Notes: a model not told the origin generated them from the letters alone. A stretch of DNA of 64,000 nt from Streptomyces sp. NBC_00273 (GCF_036178145.1 NZ_CP108067.1:5958501-6022500), one strand, 5' to 3'. Counted from the stretch's first letter, positions 1-10,814 are shown. A program made the numbers and translations.

Positions 1-606
1 CGCAAGGTTCTGCGAGCGGACGCCGAACTCGTCCATGTCCTGGCGGGTCACGCCCTTGAGGCGGGCCAGGTTCTCGGCGGTCTGGCCCATCGCGATGTAC
101 GCGTCGGGGATCAGGCCGTCCTCGCGCGGGTCGTGCCAGGAGGCGCCCTCGCTCTGCGCGACCGCGGCCGTACGGGCCTCCGCGTCGCCGAAGAGCGGGT
201 TGTGGGTGTCCGGCAGGCCGTCCGAGGAGCCCTTCACGGACCGGGAGACCATCTCGACGCCCGCGGAGATGAAGACGTCGCCCTCGCCCGCCTTGATGGC
301 GTGCAGGGCCATGCGGGAGGTCTGCAGCGAGGAGGAGCAGTAGCGGGTGATGGTGGCGCCGGGCAGGAAGTCCATGCCCATCTGCACCGCCACGATGCGG
401 GCCAGGTTGTGGCCCTGCTCGCCGCCGGGCAGGCCGCAGCCGAGCGTCAGGTCGTCGATCTCGCGCGGGTCCAGCCCGGGAACCTTGGCCAGGGCGGCCT
501 GGATGACCGTCGCGGTCAGGTCGTCCGGCCGCACGTCCTTGAGGGACCCCTTGAAGGCGCGCCCGATGGGGGAGCGGGCGGTGGAAACGATGACGGCTTC
601 GGGCAT
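1..606 (-). CDS. Acetyl-CoA acetyltransferase (thiolase), C-terminus cut off by window edge
   Basis: Only the first 202 codons lie in the window. The N-terminus (MPEAVIVSTARSPIGRAFKG) is the typical start of a type II biosynthetic or degradative thiolase. The nucleophilic cysteine sits in TRYCSSSLQTS at about residue 90, and the conserved GDVFISAGVEMVS segment follows. The family condenses or cleaves acyl-CoA in fatty acid or acetoacetyl-CoA metabolism in the cytoplasm. The ATG at 606 is preceded on the minus strand by TTGGAGTCCCG, an acceptable ribosome binding site. The missing C-terminal half holds the catalytic GHP and CxG motifs, so activity cannot be judged here. Confidence 0.93.
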   Translation of the reverse strand, partial: MPEAVIVSTARSPIGRAFKGSLKDVRPDDLTATVIQAALAKVPGLDPREIDDLTLGCGLPGGEQGHNLARIVAVQMGMDFLPGATITRYCSSSLQTSRMALHAIKAGEGDVFISAGVEMVSRSVKGSSDGLPDTHNPLFGDAEARTAAVAQSEGASWHDPREDGLIPDAYIAMGQTAENLARLKGVTRQDMDEFGVRSQNLA

Positions 607-737
607 CGGGACTCCAAGGGTGTGTTGCGGCTCTGTGCGGGACCGCAAGCGAAGTTACCGCCCCGTACGGTCCAGGTCACCGGCCGGGGCGTGTGACACG
701 GGCCGCACTCGCCCCCGGGGCGCCGCCCGGACGGGGC

Positions 738-1736
738 TCAGGGCACCACCGGCTGGGCCGGGTCCGTCGCCGGCACCCGCCGCCGGCGGCGGTGCTTGAG
801 CAGCACCCAGGGGCCACGGGCGGCCGTGACCTCCGTACCCGCCTGGCCCGCCGCGGCCGACGCGGCCTTCGCCACCGGCAGCATGTCCTCGTCCCGGGAC
901 ACGTCCAGCCGGTCCGACTCCGGCCACAGGCCCAGTGTTGCGCACAGGGTCGGCAGCACGGCCATGGCGGCGGTCGCGTACCCCTCGGCCGACGGGTGGT
1001 AGGAGTCCGGGCCGAACATCTCGCGCGGGTTCGCGGCGAACTCCGGGCCCAGCAGGTCCCCCATCGAGACCGTACGGGCACCCAGCGCGACCACTCCTAT
1101 GGTCTGCGCGGCGGCCAGCTGCCGCGAGACGCGGCGCGCCAGCCAGCGCAGCGGCTGGTAGACCGGCTCGATCGTGCCCAGGTCCGGGCAGGTGCCCACG
1201 ACGACCTCGGAGCCGGCCAAGCGCAGCCGGCGCACGGCCGAGGTGAGCAGCCGCACCGACTGGGTCGGCGGCATCCGGCGGGTCACGTCGTTCGCGCCGA
1301 TCATGATCACGCAGACGTCCGGGGGCGGCGAGGGGCCGTCCAGCAGCAGGCCGACCTGCCGGTCCAGGTCGTCCGACATGGCCCCCGAAAGGGCCACGTT
1401 GCGCAGCTCCACCGGCCGCTCGGCCACCGCAGCCAGCCCGGAGGCCATCAGGGCCGCCGGAGTCTGCCGGGCCCGCCGCACGCCCAGTCCCGCGGCCGTG
1501 GAATCACCCAGCATGCCCAGGCGCAGCGGGCCCGGGCTCTGCTCCGGCCCGCCGAATTCGCTCCCGTACAGCCCGTCGGCACGCGGTGGCTCCGGCAGCC
1601 CCGAGCCCACCGCCCGCCTGGCGAACTGCATCTCGGCCACCACCAGCCCGACCGCGGCGGCCCCGACCAGTCCGAGTCCGCCTCCGCCGTACGCTGCCCC
1701 CGCCGCGATCCGGCGGGCTGTTCTCGCCCTGGACAT
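738..1736 (-). CDS. SGNH/GDSL-family hydrolase with N-terminal membrane anchor
   Basis: 332 residues. All SGNH blocks are visible: nucleophile serine in GMLGDSTAAG (about S79), block III asparagine in GANDVT (N149), and catalytic D/H in DSYHPSAEG (about D244, H247). Residues 11-35 are a glycine/alanine-rich hydrophobic helix after an Arg-rich start, so the protein is probably anchored with its hydrolase domain outside the cell. The family contains esterases and lipases; the substrate is not predictable. It is divergent from cystathionine beta-synthase, about 125 bp from its start. Confidence 0.85.
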   Translation of the reverse strand: MSRARTARRIAAGAAYGGGGLGLVGAAAVGLVVAEMQFARRAVGSGLPEPPRADGLYGSEFGGPEQSPGPLRLGMLGDSTAAGLGVRRARQTPAALMASGLAAVAERPVELRNVALSGAMSDDLDRQVGLLLDGPSPPPDVCVIMIGANDVTRRMPPTQSVRLLTSAVRRLRLAGSEVVVGTCPDLGTIEPVYQPLRWLARRVSRQLAAAQTIGVVALGARTVSMGDLLGPEFAANPREMFGPDSYHPSAEGYATAAMAVLPTLCATLGLWPESDRLDVSRDEDMLPVAKAASAAAGQAGTEVTAARGPWVLLKHRRRRRVPATDPAQPVVP

Positions 1737-1861
1737 CCTTCAGGCCACCTCCTCGGTCCTCATTGACCCCTACCTGCCCCGTACGGACGGTCGGCCAATC
1801 CCTTTCCGCATACTCTGGCCGGACCTCCCGGAGAACCCGTGGAGTCCCCTCCTTGGAGAAC

Positions 1862-3247
1862 ATGGTGCAATTCCACGACTCGATGATCAGCCTCGTCGGC
1901 AATACCCCGCTGGTGAAGCTCAACCGTGTGACCGAAGGCCTGCAGGCCACCGTCCTTGCGAAGGTCGAGTACTTCAATCCCGGTGGATCCGTGAAGGACC
2001 GGATCGCCGTACGGATGATCGAGGCCGCCGAGCAGAGCGGAGCCCTCAAGCCCGGCGGCACCATCGTGGAGCCGACCAGCGGCAACACGGGTGTAGGACT
2101 CGCCATCGTGGCCCAGCAAAAGGGCTACAAGTGCATCTTCGTCTGCCCTGACAAGGTGTCCATGGACAAGATCAACGTGATGCGCGCGTACGGCGCGGAG
2201 GTCGTGGTCTGCCCGACCGCCGTCGACCCCGAGCACCCGGACTCGTACTACAACGTGTCCGACCGCCTCGCGCGTGAGCCCGGCGCCTGGAAGCCCGACC
2301 AGTACAGCAACCCGAACAACCCCCGTTCGCACTACGAGACCACCGGCCCCGAGCTGTGGGACCAGACGGACGGGAAGATCACCCACTTCGTCGCGGGCGT
2401 CGGCACGGGCGGCACGATCTCCGGTACCGGCAACTACCTCAAGGAGGTGTCCGGCGGCAAGGTCAAGGTCATCGGCGCCGACCCCGAGGGCTCGGTCTAC
2501 TCCGGCGGCTCCGGCCGTCCGTACCTCGTCGAGGGCGTCGGTGAGGACTTCTGGCCGACCGCCTACGACCCGAACGTCACCGACGAGATCATCGCGGTGT
2601 CCGACAAGGACTCCTTCCAGATGACCCGCCGCCTCGCCAAGGAGGAGGGCCTCCTCGTCGGCGGCTCCTGCGGCATGGCGGTCGTTGCGGCGCTGAAGGC
2701 CGCTGAGGGGCTCGGCCCGGACGACGTGGTCGTCGTCCTGCTGCCGGACAGCGGCCGCGGCTACCTCAGCAAGATCTTCAGCGACGAGTGGATGGCGGGA
2801 CACGGCTTCCTGGAGGAGGCCGGCCCCGCCGCGCGCATCGGTGACGTGCTGAACGACAAGGAGGGCGGCATCCCCTCCCTCGTCCACATGCACCCCGAGG
2901 AGACCGTCGGCGAGGCCATCGAGGTCCTGCGCGAGTACGGCGTCTCGCAGATGCCGATCGTCAAGCCGGGCGCCGGTCACCCGGACGTGATGGCCGCCGA
3001 GGTCATCGGCTCGGTGGTCGAGAAGGAGCTCCTGGCGGCGCTGTTCGCCCAGCGGGCCTCCCTGACCGACCCGCTGGAGAAGCACATGAGCTCCCCGCTG
3101 CCGCAGGTCGGCTCCGGCGAGCCGGTGTCCGAGCTGATGGCGGTGCTCGGCGAGGCGGACGCGGCGATCGTGCTGGTCGAGGGCAAGCCCACCGGTGTGG
3201 TGAGCCGTCAGGACCTGCTGGCCTTCCTGGCCAAGTCCGCGAAGTAG
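1862..3247 (+). CDS. cbs: Cystathionine beta-synthase
   Basis: 461 residues. The N-terminal fold-type II PLP domain has the Schiff-base lysine in NPGGSVKDRIAV (about K45) and the phosphate/substrate loop EPTSGNTG (about 70-77). After residue 335 come two CBS motifs forming a Bateman module, the layout of cystathionine beta-synthase rather than cysteine synthase. It would condense serine or activated serine with homocysteine in reverse transsulfuration. No N-terminal haem-binding extension is present, as usual in bacteria. The frame is open further upstream, but ATG 1862 begins the conserved sequence and has CCTTGGAG upstream. Homocysteine could come from the adenosylhomocysteinase at 60437. 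Confidence 0.92.
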   Translation: MVQFHDSMISLVGNTPLVKLNRVTEGLQATVLAKVEYFNPGGSVKDRIAVRMIEAAEQSGALKPGGTIVEPTSGNTGVGLAIVAQQKGYKCIFVCPDKVSMDKINVMRAYGAEVVVCPTAVDPEHPDSYYNVSDRLAREPGAWKPDQYSNPNNPRSHYETTGPELWDQTDGKITHFVAGVGTGGTISGTGNYLKEVSGGKVKVIGADPEGSVYSGGSGRPYLVEGVGEDFWPTAYDPNVTDEIIAVSDKDSFQMTRRLAKEEGLLVGGSCGMAVVAALKAAEGLGPDDVVVVLLPDSGRGYLSKIFSDEWMAGHGFLEEAGPAARIGDVLNDKEGGIPSLVHMHPEETVGEAIEVLREYGVSQMPIVKPGAGHPDVMAAEVIGSVVEKELLAALFAQRASLTDPLEKHMSSPLPQVGSGEPVSELMAVLGEADAAIVLVEGKPTGVVSRQDLLAFLAKSAK

Positions 3248-3651
3248 CCCGCGGCCCGCTCGGGGGACGGGGCGCGGGCCCATGGCCCGCCCCCACCCCG
3301 GGCACCCGGCCCGTGGCACGGCCTTCGCGCAAACGGTACGGGCATGACACGTGACGGCAGCACCCGCTTAACACGGCTCCGGCACAGTAGTGGGTGTCGG
3401 CAGGGAGGTCCGGGAGACCGGAACCCGGCCGGCACCACGGAACGGCGTATGCGTACCTCCGGAGCGGCTCCCGGACTGCGCGGACGCCACGGACGCGGAC
3501 GGCCCTGACCCGGCCGTGTCCTTCGCGGGGACCGCCGTCGTCCCGCCCCTCGGGCAACCGAGGGTGCGGCGGTCCCCGCGCGTTCCATTTTTGGGCTCGG
3601 TTCGCCCGCGGCGGCGGTGGTGGCGGAGCTGTGCCCGCCCGACGGCGCCGG
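3248..3651. other. 404-bp gap between convergent genes
   Basis: The gap between cystathionine beta-synthase and the convergent small membrane protein gene has no reading frame I would defend. It holds the hairpin at 3524-3592 listed separately. The rest is GC-rich with short local inverted repeats only. Confidence 0.5.
3524..3592. terminator. Rho-independent terminator between convergent genes
   Basis: A perfect 14-bp inverted repeat (3524-3537 with 3567-3580, CGCGGGGACCGCCG) encloses a second 7-bp stem (CCCTCGG/CCGAGGG). On the plus strand it is followed by CGTTCCATTTTT. The T-run suggests plus-strand termination although the nearest plus-strand stop codon is about 280 bp upstream. It may also serve the convergent minus-strand gene ending at 3652. 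Confidence 0.7.
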
Positions 3652-4035
3652 TCAGTCCCGGGGGTCCTGCGTACCGCGCCGGAAGCGACGGGCGTGGATG
3701 AAGTTCACGCCCACGATCCCCACCCAGGCGACGATCAGCCCCGGCAGCCGCGCCTGCGTGGCGGCGATCGCCGACAGGGGGATCGCCAGGACCAGGGTGA
3801 TGATCGCGAAGCCGAAGCGTTCGCCGAAGTTCCCGTCCTCCGGGGCGGCGGAAGGTCCCCGGCCGCCACCGCGGGCCGCGGACAGCCGCTCCTCCGCGAG
3901 CCGGCGCCGGACCTGCGTGTCGACCTTCTCGACGAACGAGTCCACGAGCGCGGCCTCGTACTCCGGACCCAGCTCGCGCCGGGCGTCCATCGTCGCGTCG
4001 AATTCCTTCTTCAGCTCTTGGGCGTGCGCGTCCAT
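3652..4035 (-). CDS. Small integral membrane protein, unknown function
   Basis: 127 residues from the ATG at 4035. The first 75 residues are charged and probably helical (MDAHAQELKKEFDATMDARR). They are followed by two adjacent hydrophobic helices, about 79-95 (FGFAIITLVLAIPLSAIAAT) and 99-115 (LPGLIVAWVGIVGVNFI), and a basic tail (HARRFRRGT). No enzymatic motif is visible. A longer in-frame start at 4128 is possible, but the extra residues are low-complexity. Confidence 0.7.
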   Translation of the reverse strand: MDAHAQELKKEFDATMDARRELGPEYEAALVDSFVEKVDTQVRRRLAEERLSAARGGGRGPSAAPEDGNFGERFGFAIITLVLAIPLSAIAATQARLPGLIVAWVGIVGVNFIHARRFRRGTQDPRD

Positions 4036-4175
4036 GACCCCACCGTAGGAACCCCGGCGGGCCCCGGCACGGGGGCTAGCCCCCGTATCCGGATCGCGGG
4101 CACGGCTTGCCCCGCTGCATAACCGCATGCAGAGTGCTCCGTGACTGAATATCTCACCGGGACGGAGGGGACGGG

Positions 4176-5018
4176 ATGAGTGACAGCCCGGCCGCGCGGC
4201 TGCAGAAGCTGTTCGAGGGGCACCGGCTGACGCCGACCCAGCGGCGGATCGCGCACTGCATGGTGCGCGGGGCGGCGGAGGTGCCCTTCCTGTCGAGCGT
4301 CGAGCTCGCCGAACTGGCCGGGGTGAGCCAGCCCTCGGTGACCCGGTTCGCCGTGGCGCTGGGCTTCGACGGATACCCCGCGCTCCGCCGCCACCTGCGC
4401 GAGGTGGCTCCCGCCGAGCGGCCCGAGGCCGCGCACGAGGACTCGTACAACGAGTACCAGCAGGCCGTTCTGGGCGAGATCGAGAACCTGCGGCAGCTGG
4501 CCGCGATGCTCGCCGATCCCGCGCCGGTCCAGGAGGCGGGCCGGCTGCTCGCCGCCTCGACCCCGCTGCTGGTGCTCGGGCTGCGGGCGGCCTCGTCCCA
4601 GGCGCGCGGGTTCGCCTACTTCGCGTCGAAGGTCCACCCGGACGTCCGGCTCCTCGACGAGGGCGGCTCGATGATGGAGGACCGCATCGACGCGGCGCGC
4701 TACGAGGGGGCCACGGCGCTGCTCTGCTTCGCGCTGCCCCGGCATCCCCGGGAGGTCGTGGACACGCTGGAACGCTCGCGGCGGGCCGGCCTCACCGTGG
4801 TCACGGTCGCCGAGTCGGCCTTCGCCCCCGTGGCCCGTCACTCGGACCTGCTGATTCCGGCGCAGGTCGGCACCGGGCTGGCCTTCGACACGGCGTGCGC
4901 GCCGATGCTGCTGGGCCGGGTGCTGCTGGAGTCGATGGCGGACGCCCTGCCGGACGCGCAGGCGCGGCTGGAGGCCTTCGACGCGCGGGCCGCTGCGCGG
5001 GGCCTGTTCGTGGAGTAG
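4176..5018 (+). CDS. MurR/RpiR-family transcriptional regulator
   Basis: 280 residues. The N-terminal RpiR helix-turn-helix (about 1-75) includes VELAELAGVSQPSVTRFAVALGF split across the recognition helix. A SIS sugar-phosphate-binding domain follows (about 115-250), with LLVLGLRAASSQARGFAYF at its start. Members bind DNA in response to phosphosugars or related ligands. It has no operon partner: the neighbouring small membrane protein is divergent and the next gene is convergent, so the target cannot be inferred from context. Confidence 0.88.
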   Translation: MSDSPAARLQKLFEGHRLTPTQRRIAHCMVRGAAEVPFLSSVELAELAGVSQPSVTRFAVALGFDGYPALRRHLREVAPAERPEAAHEDSYNEYQQAVLGEIENLRQLAAMLADPAPVQEAGRLLAASTPLLVLGLRAASSQARGFAYFASKVHPDVRLLDEGGSMMEDRIDAARYEGATALLCFALPRHPREVVDTLERSRRAGLTVVTVAESAFAPVARHSDLLIPAQVGTGLAFDTACAPMLLGRVLLESMADALPDAQARLEAFDARAAARGLFVE

Positions 5019-5038
5019 CTGCGTGCGGGTCAAAGACC

Positions 5039-5131
5039 GGGGCTCCGCCCCGAACCCCGCTCCTCAAACGCCGGAGGGGCTGAAATGTAGCCCCTCCGGC
5101 GTTTGAGGAGCGGGGTCTGGGGCGGAGCCCC
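5039..5131. repeat. Long inverted repeat, Streptomyces intergenic family; likely bidirectional terminator
   Basis: Two 43-bp arms (5039-5081 and 5089-5131) differ at only two positions and are separated by a 7-base loop. Each arm contains GGGGCTCCGCCCC and CTCAAACGCCGG. The element fills the space between the convergent RpiR and PLP-enzyme genes. Related copies lie at 10815-10892, 25292-25338, 42477-42553 and 55524-55610. Confidence 0.85.
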
Positions 5132-5150
5132 AGGAAGCCCCGCGCAGCGG

Positions 5151-6512
5151 CTACAGCAGGGCGTCACCGTGGGCGCCGCCCGCCTCGGCGACGATCTCGG
5201 CGAGGTCCTGCGCCGGCCTGGCAAGGCTGAAGCGGACCTGGTCCTCCGGGCCCACCGCGAAACCGTAGACCGCCGGGCGGGGCAGGCTGTTGTAGCCGTA
5301 GTGGGCCGTGAAGAAGTACGCGCCGGTGTCCGGGACGCCGATCAGGTCGCCGGGGGCGAGCGGCGGCAGCTCGCGGGCGGCCGCGAGCAGGTCCCCGGCG
5401 AAGCAGGCCGGGCCCGCGACGTCCTGGGCCACCGGGTCGCCGGTCTTCGGGGCGCCCTTCGCGTCGTAGGGCAGGATCCGCACCGGCCAGGCCGCCGGGG
5501 CGTACGCGGTGCGGGTCGCCAGCTGGACCCCGGCGTGGGTGAGCGCGATCGGCCGGGATCCGCTGCTCTTGGTGTACTCCACCCGGGCCAGCACCAGGCC
5601 GTGCTTGGCCAGCAGGGACCGGCCGAACTCCGTGACCAGGCCGTACGAGCCGTCGAACAGGGCGGGGACCGCCCCGTGCAGGGCCGCCACGTACTGCGCG
5701 TGGGTGGGGTGCTCCTCGTCCGAGGCGAAGTTCACCGGCAGGCCGCCGCCGATGTCGAGGGTGTCGACCTGGCGCCGCCCGGCCGCCGCGTTGATCTCCT
5801 CGGCGAGCGCGTGCAGGTCCCGTACGCCTTCCGCGATCAGGGCCAGGGGAACGCCCTGGGAGCCCGAGTGGACGTGCAGGCGGGTGAGCCACGGCCGGTC
5901 CAGGTAGGCCCGTACGAGCCGGGCGCGCGCGCCGGGGTCGCGCAGGGCGATGCCGAACTTCGAGCTCGCGGTGGCCGTGGACAGGGCGTCGATGGCACCG
6001 GCCCCGGTCTGCGGATTGATCCGGACGCCGATCGGGGACGCGGTCGGCGTCCGGCCGACGAGCGCGTCGAGCCGCTCCAGCTCCTGCCGGTTGTCGGCGT
6101 TGACGGCGACGCCGAGCGCCAGGGCCTCGCGCAGCTCGGCCTCGGTCTTGGCGGGGGAGTCCAGGACGATCCGGTCGGCGGGGAGCCCCGCGGCCCGGGC
6201 CAGCGCCAGCTCGCCGGGGCTCGCCACCTCGCAGCCGAGCCCGGCGTCGGCGAGCAGCCGCAGGACCGGGACGAGGGGGCAGGCCTTGACGGCGAAGGTG
6301 TGCAGCGCGGGTGCCGCGGGTGCGAGTGCGGCCGCGAAGGCGCTGGTCAGGGCTGCGGCGGAGGCCCGGATCCCGGCGACGTCCAGCAGGCAGACCAGGG
6401 GTGGCGCGGGGTCGGACCCGCCGACGATTCCCTGCTCGACAGCGGCGCGTACGGCCAGATCGCGGCGCGCGGCAGCGCTACCGGTGGCGTCCTCGGTGCC
6501 CATGTCGGCCAT
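5151..6512 (-). CDS. Diaminopimelate decarboxylase-like PLP enzyme (fold type III)
   Basis: 453 residues with the alanine racemase/DapDC barrel and C-terminal beta domain. The PLP lysine is in HTFAVKACPL (about K76). Other landmarks are HVHSGSQG, the phosphate-binding DIGGGLPV, EFGRSL where EPGR is usual, and DTGAYFFTAHYGYNSLPRP. At the usual CESGD substrate loop it reads CFAGD, so the residue that reads the distal end of diaminopimelate is changed; the substrate is probably another amino acid. It is divergent from hutU with a shared 95-bp regulatory region, suggesting linked control with histidine breakdown. Exact reaction unknown. Confidence 0.8.
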   Translation of the reverse strand: MADMGTEDATGSAAARRDLAVRAAVEQGIVGGSDPAPPLVCLLDVAGIRASAAALTSAFAAALAPAAPALHTFAVKACPLVPVLRLLADAGLGCEVASPGELALARAAGLPADRIVLDSPAKTEAELREALALGVAVNADNRQELERLDALVGRTPTASPIGVRINPQTGAGAIDALSTATASSKFGIALRDPGARARLVRAYLDRPWLTRLHVHSGSQGVPLALIAEGVRDLHALAEEINAAAGRRQVDTLDIGGGLPVNFASDEEHPTHAQYVAALHGAVPALFDGSYGLVTEFGRSLLAKHGLVLARVEYTKSSGSRPIALTHAGVQLATRTAYAPAAWPVRILPYDAKGAPKTGDPVAQDVAGPACFAGDLLAAARELPPLAPGDLIGVPDTGAYFFTAHYGYNSLPRPAVYGFAVGPEDQVRFSLARPAQDLAEIVAEAGGAHGDALL

Positions 6513-6542
6513 CCCATCATTCGACGCGGCCGCCCGCAGCTG

Positions 6543-6581
6543 TTGACTGAATCTATTCAGAGCGGGAGGATGTGAATAGAT
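6543..6581. promoter_or_regulatory. Operator candidate and promoter-like boxes between the PLP-enzyme gene and hutU
   Basis: CTGAATCTATTCAG at 6547-6560 is a perfect 6+6 palindrome with a 2-base centre. TGAATAGAT recurs at 6573-6581, matching the reverse complement of the first site. TTGACT (6543-6548) with a 17-base spacer to GAGGAT (6566-6571) could be a hutU promoter, which the palindrome would overlap. The AT-rich palindrome stands out against very GC-rich surroundings. The repressor is not identified. Confidence 0.5.
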
Positions 6582-6607
6582 AGACCAACATCGGAGGAGG
6601 CAACGCC

Positions 6608-8268
<1,661 letters not shown>

Positions 8269-8272
<4 letters not shown>

Positions 8273-9474
8273 CCTTCCACGACATGTGGGCCGAGCTCGC
8301 ACCCATCGGCCGCGACGCCGGTACCGGCGGGTACCGCCGGTACGCCTGGAGCGGGGCCGACGCCGACTGCCGGACCTGGTTCCAGGAGCAGGCCGAGGCG
8401 CGCGGGCTGACGTACGAGACGGACCGCAACGGCAACCAGTGGGCCTGGCTCGGCGACCCCCTCGCGGGGGACGCCGTGGTCACCGGCTCGCACCTGGACT
8501 CCGTCCCCGACGGCGGGGCCTTCGACGGCCCCCTCGGCGTGGTGTCCTCCTTCGCGGCCCTGGACGAGCTCCGCAGCAGGGGCGCCCAGTTCTCCAGGCC
8601 GCTGGCCATCACCAACTTCGGTGACGAGGAAGGCGCCCGCTTCGGGCTCGCCTGCGTCGGCTCCCGGCTCGCCGCCGGACAGCTGACCAAGGAGAAGGCG
8701 TACGAGCTGCGCGACGCCGAGGGCATCTCCCTGCCCCAGGCCATGGAGGCCGCCGGATACGACCCCGAGGCCATCGGGGCCGACCCCGAGCGCCTCGGCC
8801 GCATCGGCGCCTTCGTCGAGCTGCACGTGGAGCAGGGCCGGGCCCTGGACCTCTCCGGGGACCGGGTCGGCATCGCCTCCGCGATCTGGCCGCACGGCCG
8901 CTGGCGGTTCGACTTCCGCGGCGAGGCCAACCACGCCGGCACCACCCGGCTGGTCGACCGCCGCGACCCGATGCTCACGTACGCGGCGACCGTGCTGGCC
9001 GCCCGTACGGAGGCGGCCCTCGCCGGGGCCGTCGCCACCTTCGGGAAGATCTCGGTCGAGCCCAACGGGGTCAACGCGATCCCCTCGCTCGTGCGCGGCT
9101 GGCTCGACTCCCGGGCCGCCGACCAGGCCACCCTCGACACGGTCGTCACGGCCATCGAGAAGGCCGCCCGCGAGCGCGCCGACCAGGACGGCATCGACCT
9201 CGGCATCGTCCGGGAGTCCTTCACCCCGGTCGTCGAGTTCGAGCACGCCCTGCGCGACGAGATGAACCGGATCCTCGGCGGTTCGGTCCCCGTTCTCGGG
9301 ACCGGCGCGGGACACGACGCCGGGATCCTCTCGGCGGCCGTCCCGACCGCCATGCTGTTCGTGCGGAACCCGACCGGCGTCTCCCACTCCCCGCGGGAGT
9401 TCGCCGCCGAGGACGACTGCGTGGCCGGTGTCCTCGCCCTCGCCGACGTACTGGAAGGCCTGGCATGTCGTTGA
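8269..9474 (+). CDS. M20-family amidohydrolase (allantoate amidohydrolase/carbamoylase-like) of the hut cluster
   Basis: 401 residues. Metal-binding motifs of the M20 hydantoinase/carbamoylase branch are visible: [40 protein letters not shown] and [12 protein letters not shown]. Homologues hydrolyse amide or ureide bonds of small N-substituted amino acids. It sits between hutU and hutF with start/stop overlaps on both sides. hutF makes N-formylglutamate and no hutG is visible here, so I infer this enzyme deformylates N-formylglutamate. Allantoate amidohydrolase is the default family name but is less likely from context. Confidence 0.85.
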
Positions 9475-10805
9475 CGACGTACTGGCTGGAGCACGCCTGG
9501 CTCGGCACCCACGTCGAGCCGGGCGTCGCCCTGGAAGTGAACGGCGAGGGGCGGATCGCGGCCCTGCGCACCGGGGTCGAGACCCCGCCGCCCGGCGCCG
9601 AGGTGCTGCGCGGCCTCACCCTCCCCGGGCTGGCCAACGCGCACAGCCACGCCTTCCACCGGGCCCTGCGGGGCACGGTCCAGGTCGGCTCCGGCACCTT
9701 CTGGACCTGGCGCGACCTCATGTACAAGGTCGCCCAGAACCTCACCCCCGACAGCTACTTCGCGCTCGCCCGGGCCGTCTACGCCGAGATGGCGCTGGCC
9801 GGCATCACCAACGTCGGCGAGTTCCACTACGTCCACCACGCGCCCGGCGGCACCGCGTACGCCGACCCGAACGCGATGGGCGAGGCCCTGATCGAGGCCG
9901 CCGCCGCGGCCGGCATCCGGATCACCCTCCTGGACACCGCCTACCTGTCCTCGGGCTTCGGCGAGGCCCCCAACAGCCACCAGCTGCGCTTCTCCGACGG
10001 CACCGCCGAGGCCTGGGCCGAGCGCGCCAGTGCCCTCAAGCCCCGCGAGCACGCCCTGATCGGCGCCGCCATCCACTCGGTCCGCGCCGTGCCGGCCGCC
10101 GAACTGGCCACCGTCGCCGGCTGGGCCGAGGAGCGCCGGGCGCCCCTGCACGTCCACCTCTCGGAGCAGACCGCGGAGAACGACGCCTGTCAGGCCGCCC
10201 ACGGACGCACGCCGACCCAGCTGCTGGCCGACCACGGCGTGCTCGGCCCGCGCACCACCGGCGTCCACAACACGCACCTCACCGACGCGGACATCGCCCT
10301 CCTCGGCGGGACCACCACCGGCACGTGCATGTGCCCCACCACCGAACGCGACCTCGCGGACGGCATCGGCCCGGCGACCCGGCTCCAGCACGCGGGCAGC
10401 CCGCTGTCCCTGGGCAGCGACAGCCACGCCGTGATCGACCTGCTCGAAGAGGCCCGCGCGATGGAGCTCAACGAGCGCCTGCGCAGCCGCACCCGGGGCC
10501 ACTGGACGGCGAACGCCCTGCTCGCCGCCGCCACCGAGGACGGCCACGCCGCCCTCGGACTCCCGGACGCGGGCCGCCTGGAGGCGGGCGCGCTCGCGGA
10601 CTTCACCACGATCGCGCTGGACTCCGTACGCACGGCGGGTCCGGTTCCCCGCCTCGGGGCCGAGACGGCCGTCTTCGCGGCCTCGGCCGCGGACGTCCGC
10701 CACACGGTGGTCGGCGGCCGCCACGTGGTCCGCGACGGCCACCACACCCTGGTCGGGGACGTGGCCCGAGCCCTCGCCGAGTCGATCGCAGCCGTCCGAG
10801 GCTGA
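9465..10805 (+). CDS. hutF: Formimidoylglutamate deiminase
   Basis: 446 residues, amidohydrolase superfamily. Zinc-site landmarks are NAHSHAFHRALRG, GAAIHSVRAVP, HVHLSEQ and GSDSHAVIDLLEEARAME. This pattern and the FWTWRDLMY segment fit HutF, which converts N-formimidoyl-L-glutamate to N-formyl-L-glutamate and ammonia. It begins 10 bases inside the preceding amidohydrolase gene, so the two are co-translated. The hutI gene follows after 120 bp occupied by a repeat hairpin. Confidence 0.92.
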   Translation: MSLTTYWLEHAWLGTHVEPGVALEVNGEGRIAALRTGVETPPPGAEVLRGLTLPGLANAHSHAFHRALRGTVQVGSGTFWTWRDLMYKVAQNLTPDSYFALARAVYAEMALAGITNVGEFHYVHHAPGGTAYADPNAMGEALIEAAAAAGIRITLLDTAYLSSGFGEAPNSHQLRFSDGTAEAWAERASALKPREHALIGAAIHSVRAVPAAELATVAGWAEERRAPLHVHLSEQTAENDACQAAHGRTPTQLLADHGVLGPRTTGVHNTHLTDADIALLGGTTTGTCMCPTTERDLADGIGPATRLQHAGSPLSLGSDSHAVIDLLEEARAMELNERLRSRTRGHWTANALLAAATEDGHAALGLPDAGRLEAGALADFTTIALDSVRTAGPVPRLGAETAVFAASAADVRHTVVGGRHVVRDGHHTLVGDVARALAESIAAVRG

Positions 10806-10814
10806 CCGTTTCCT

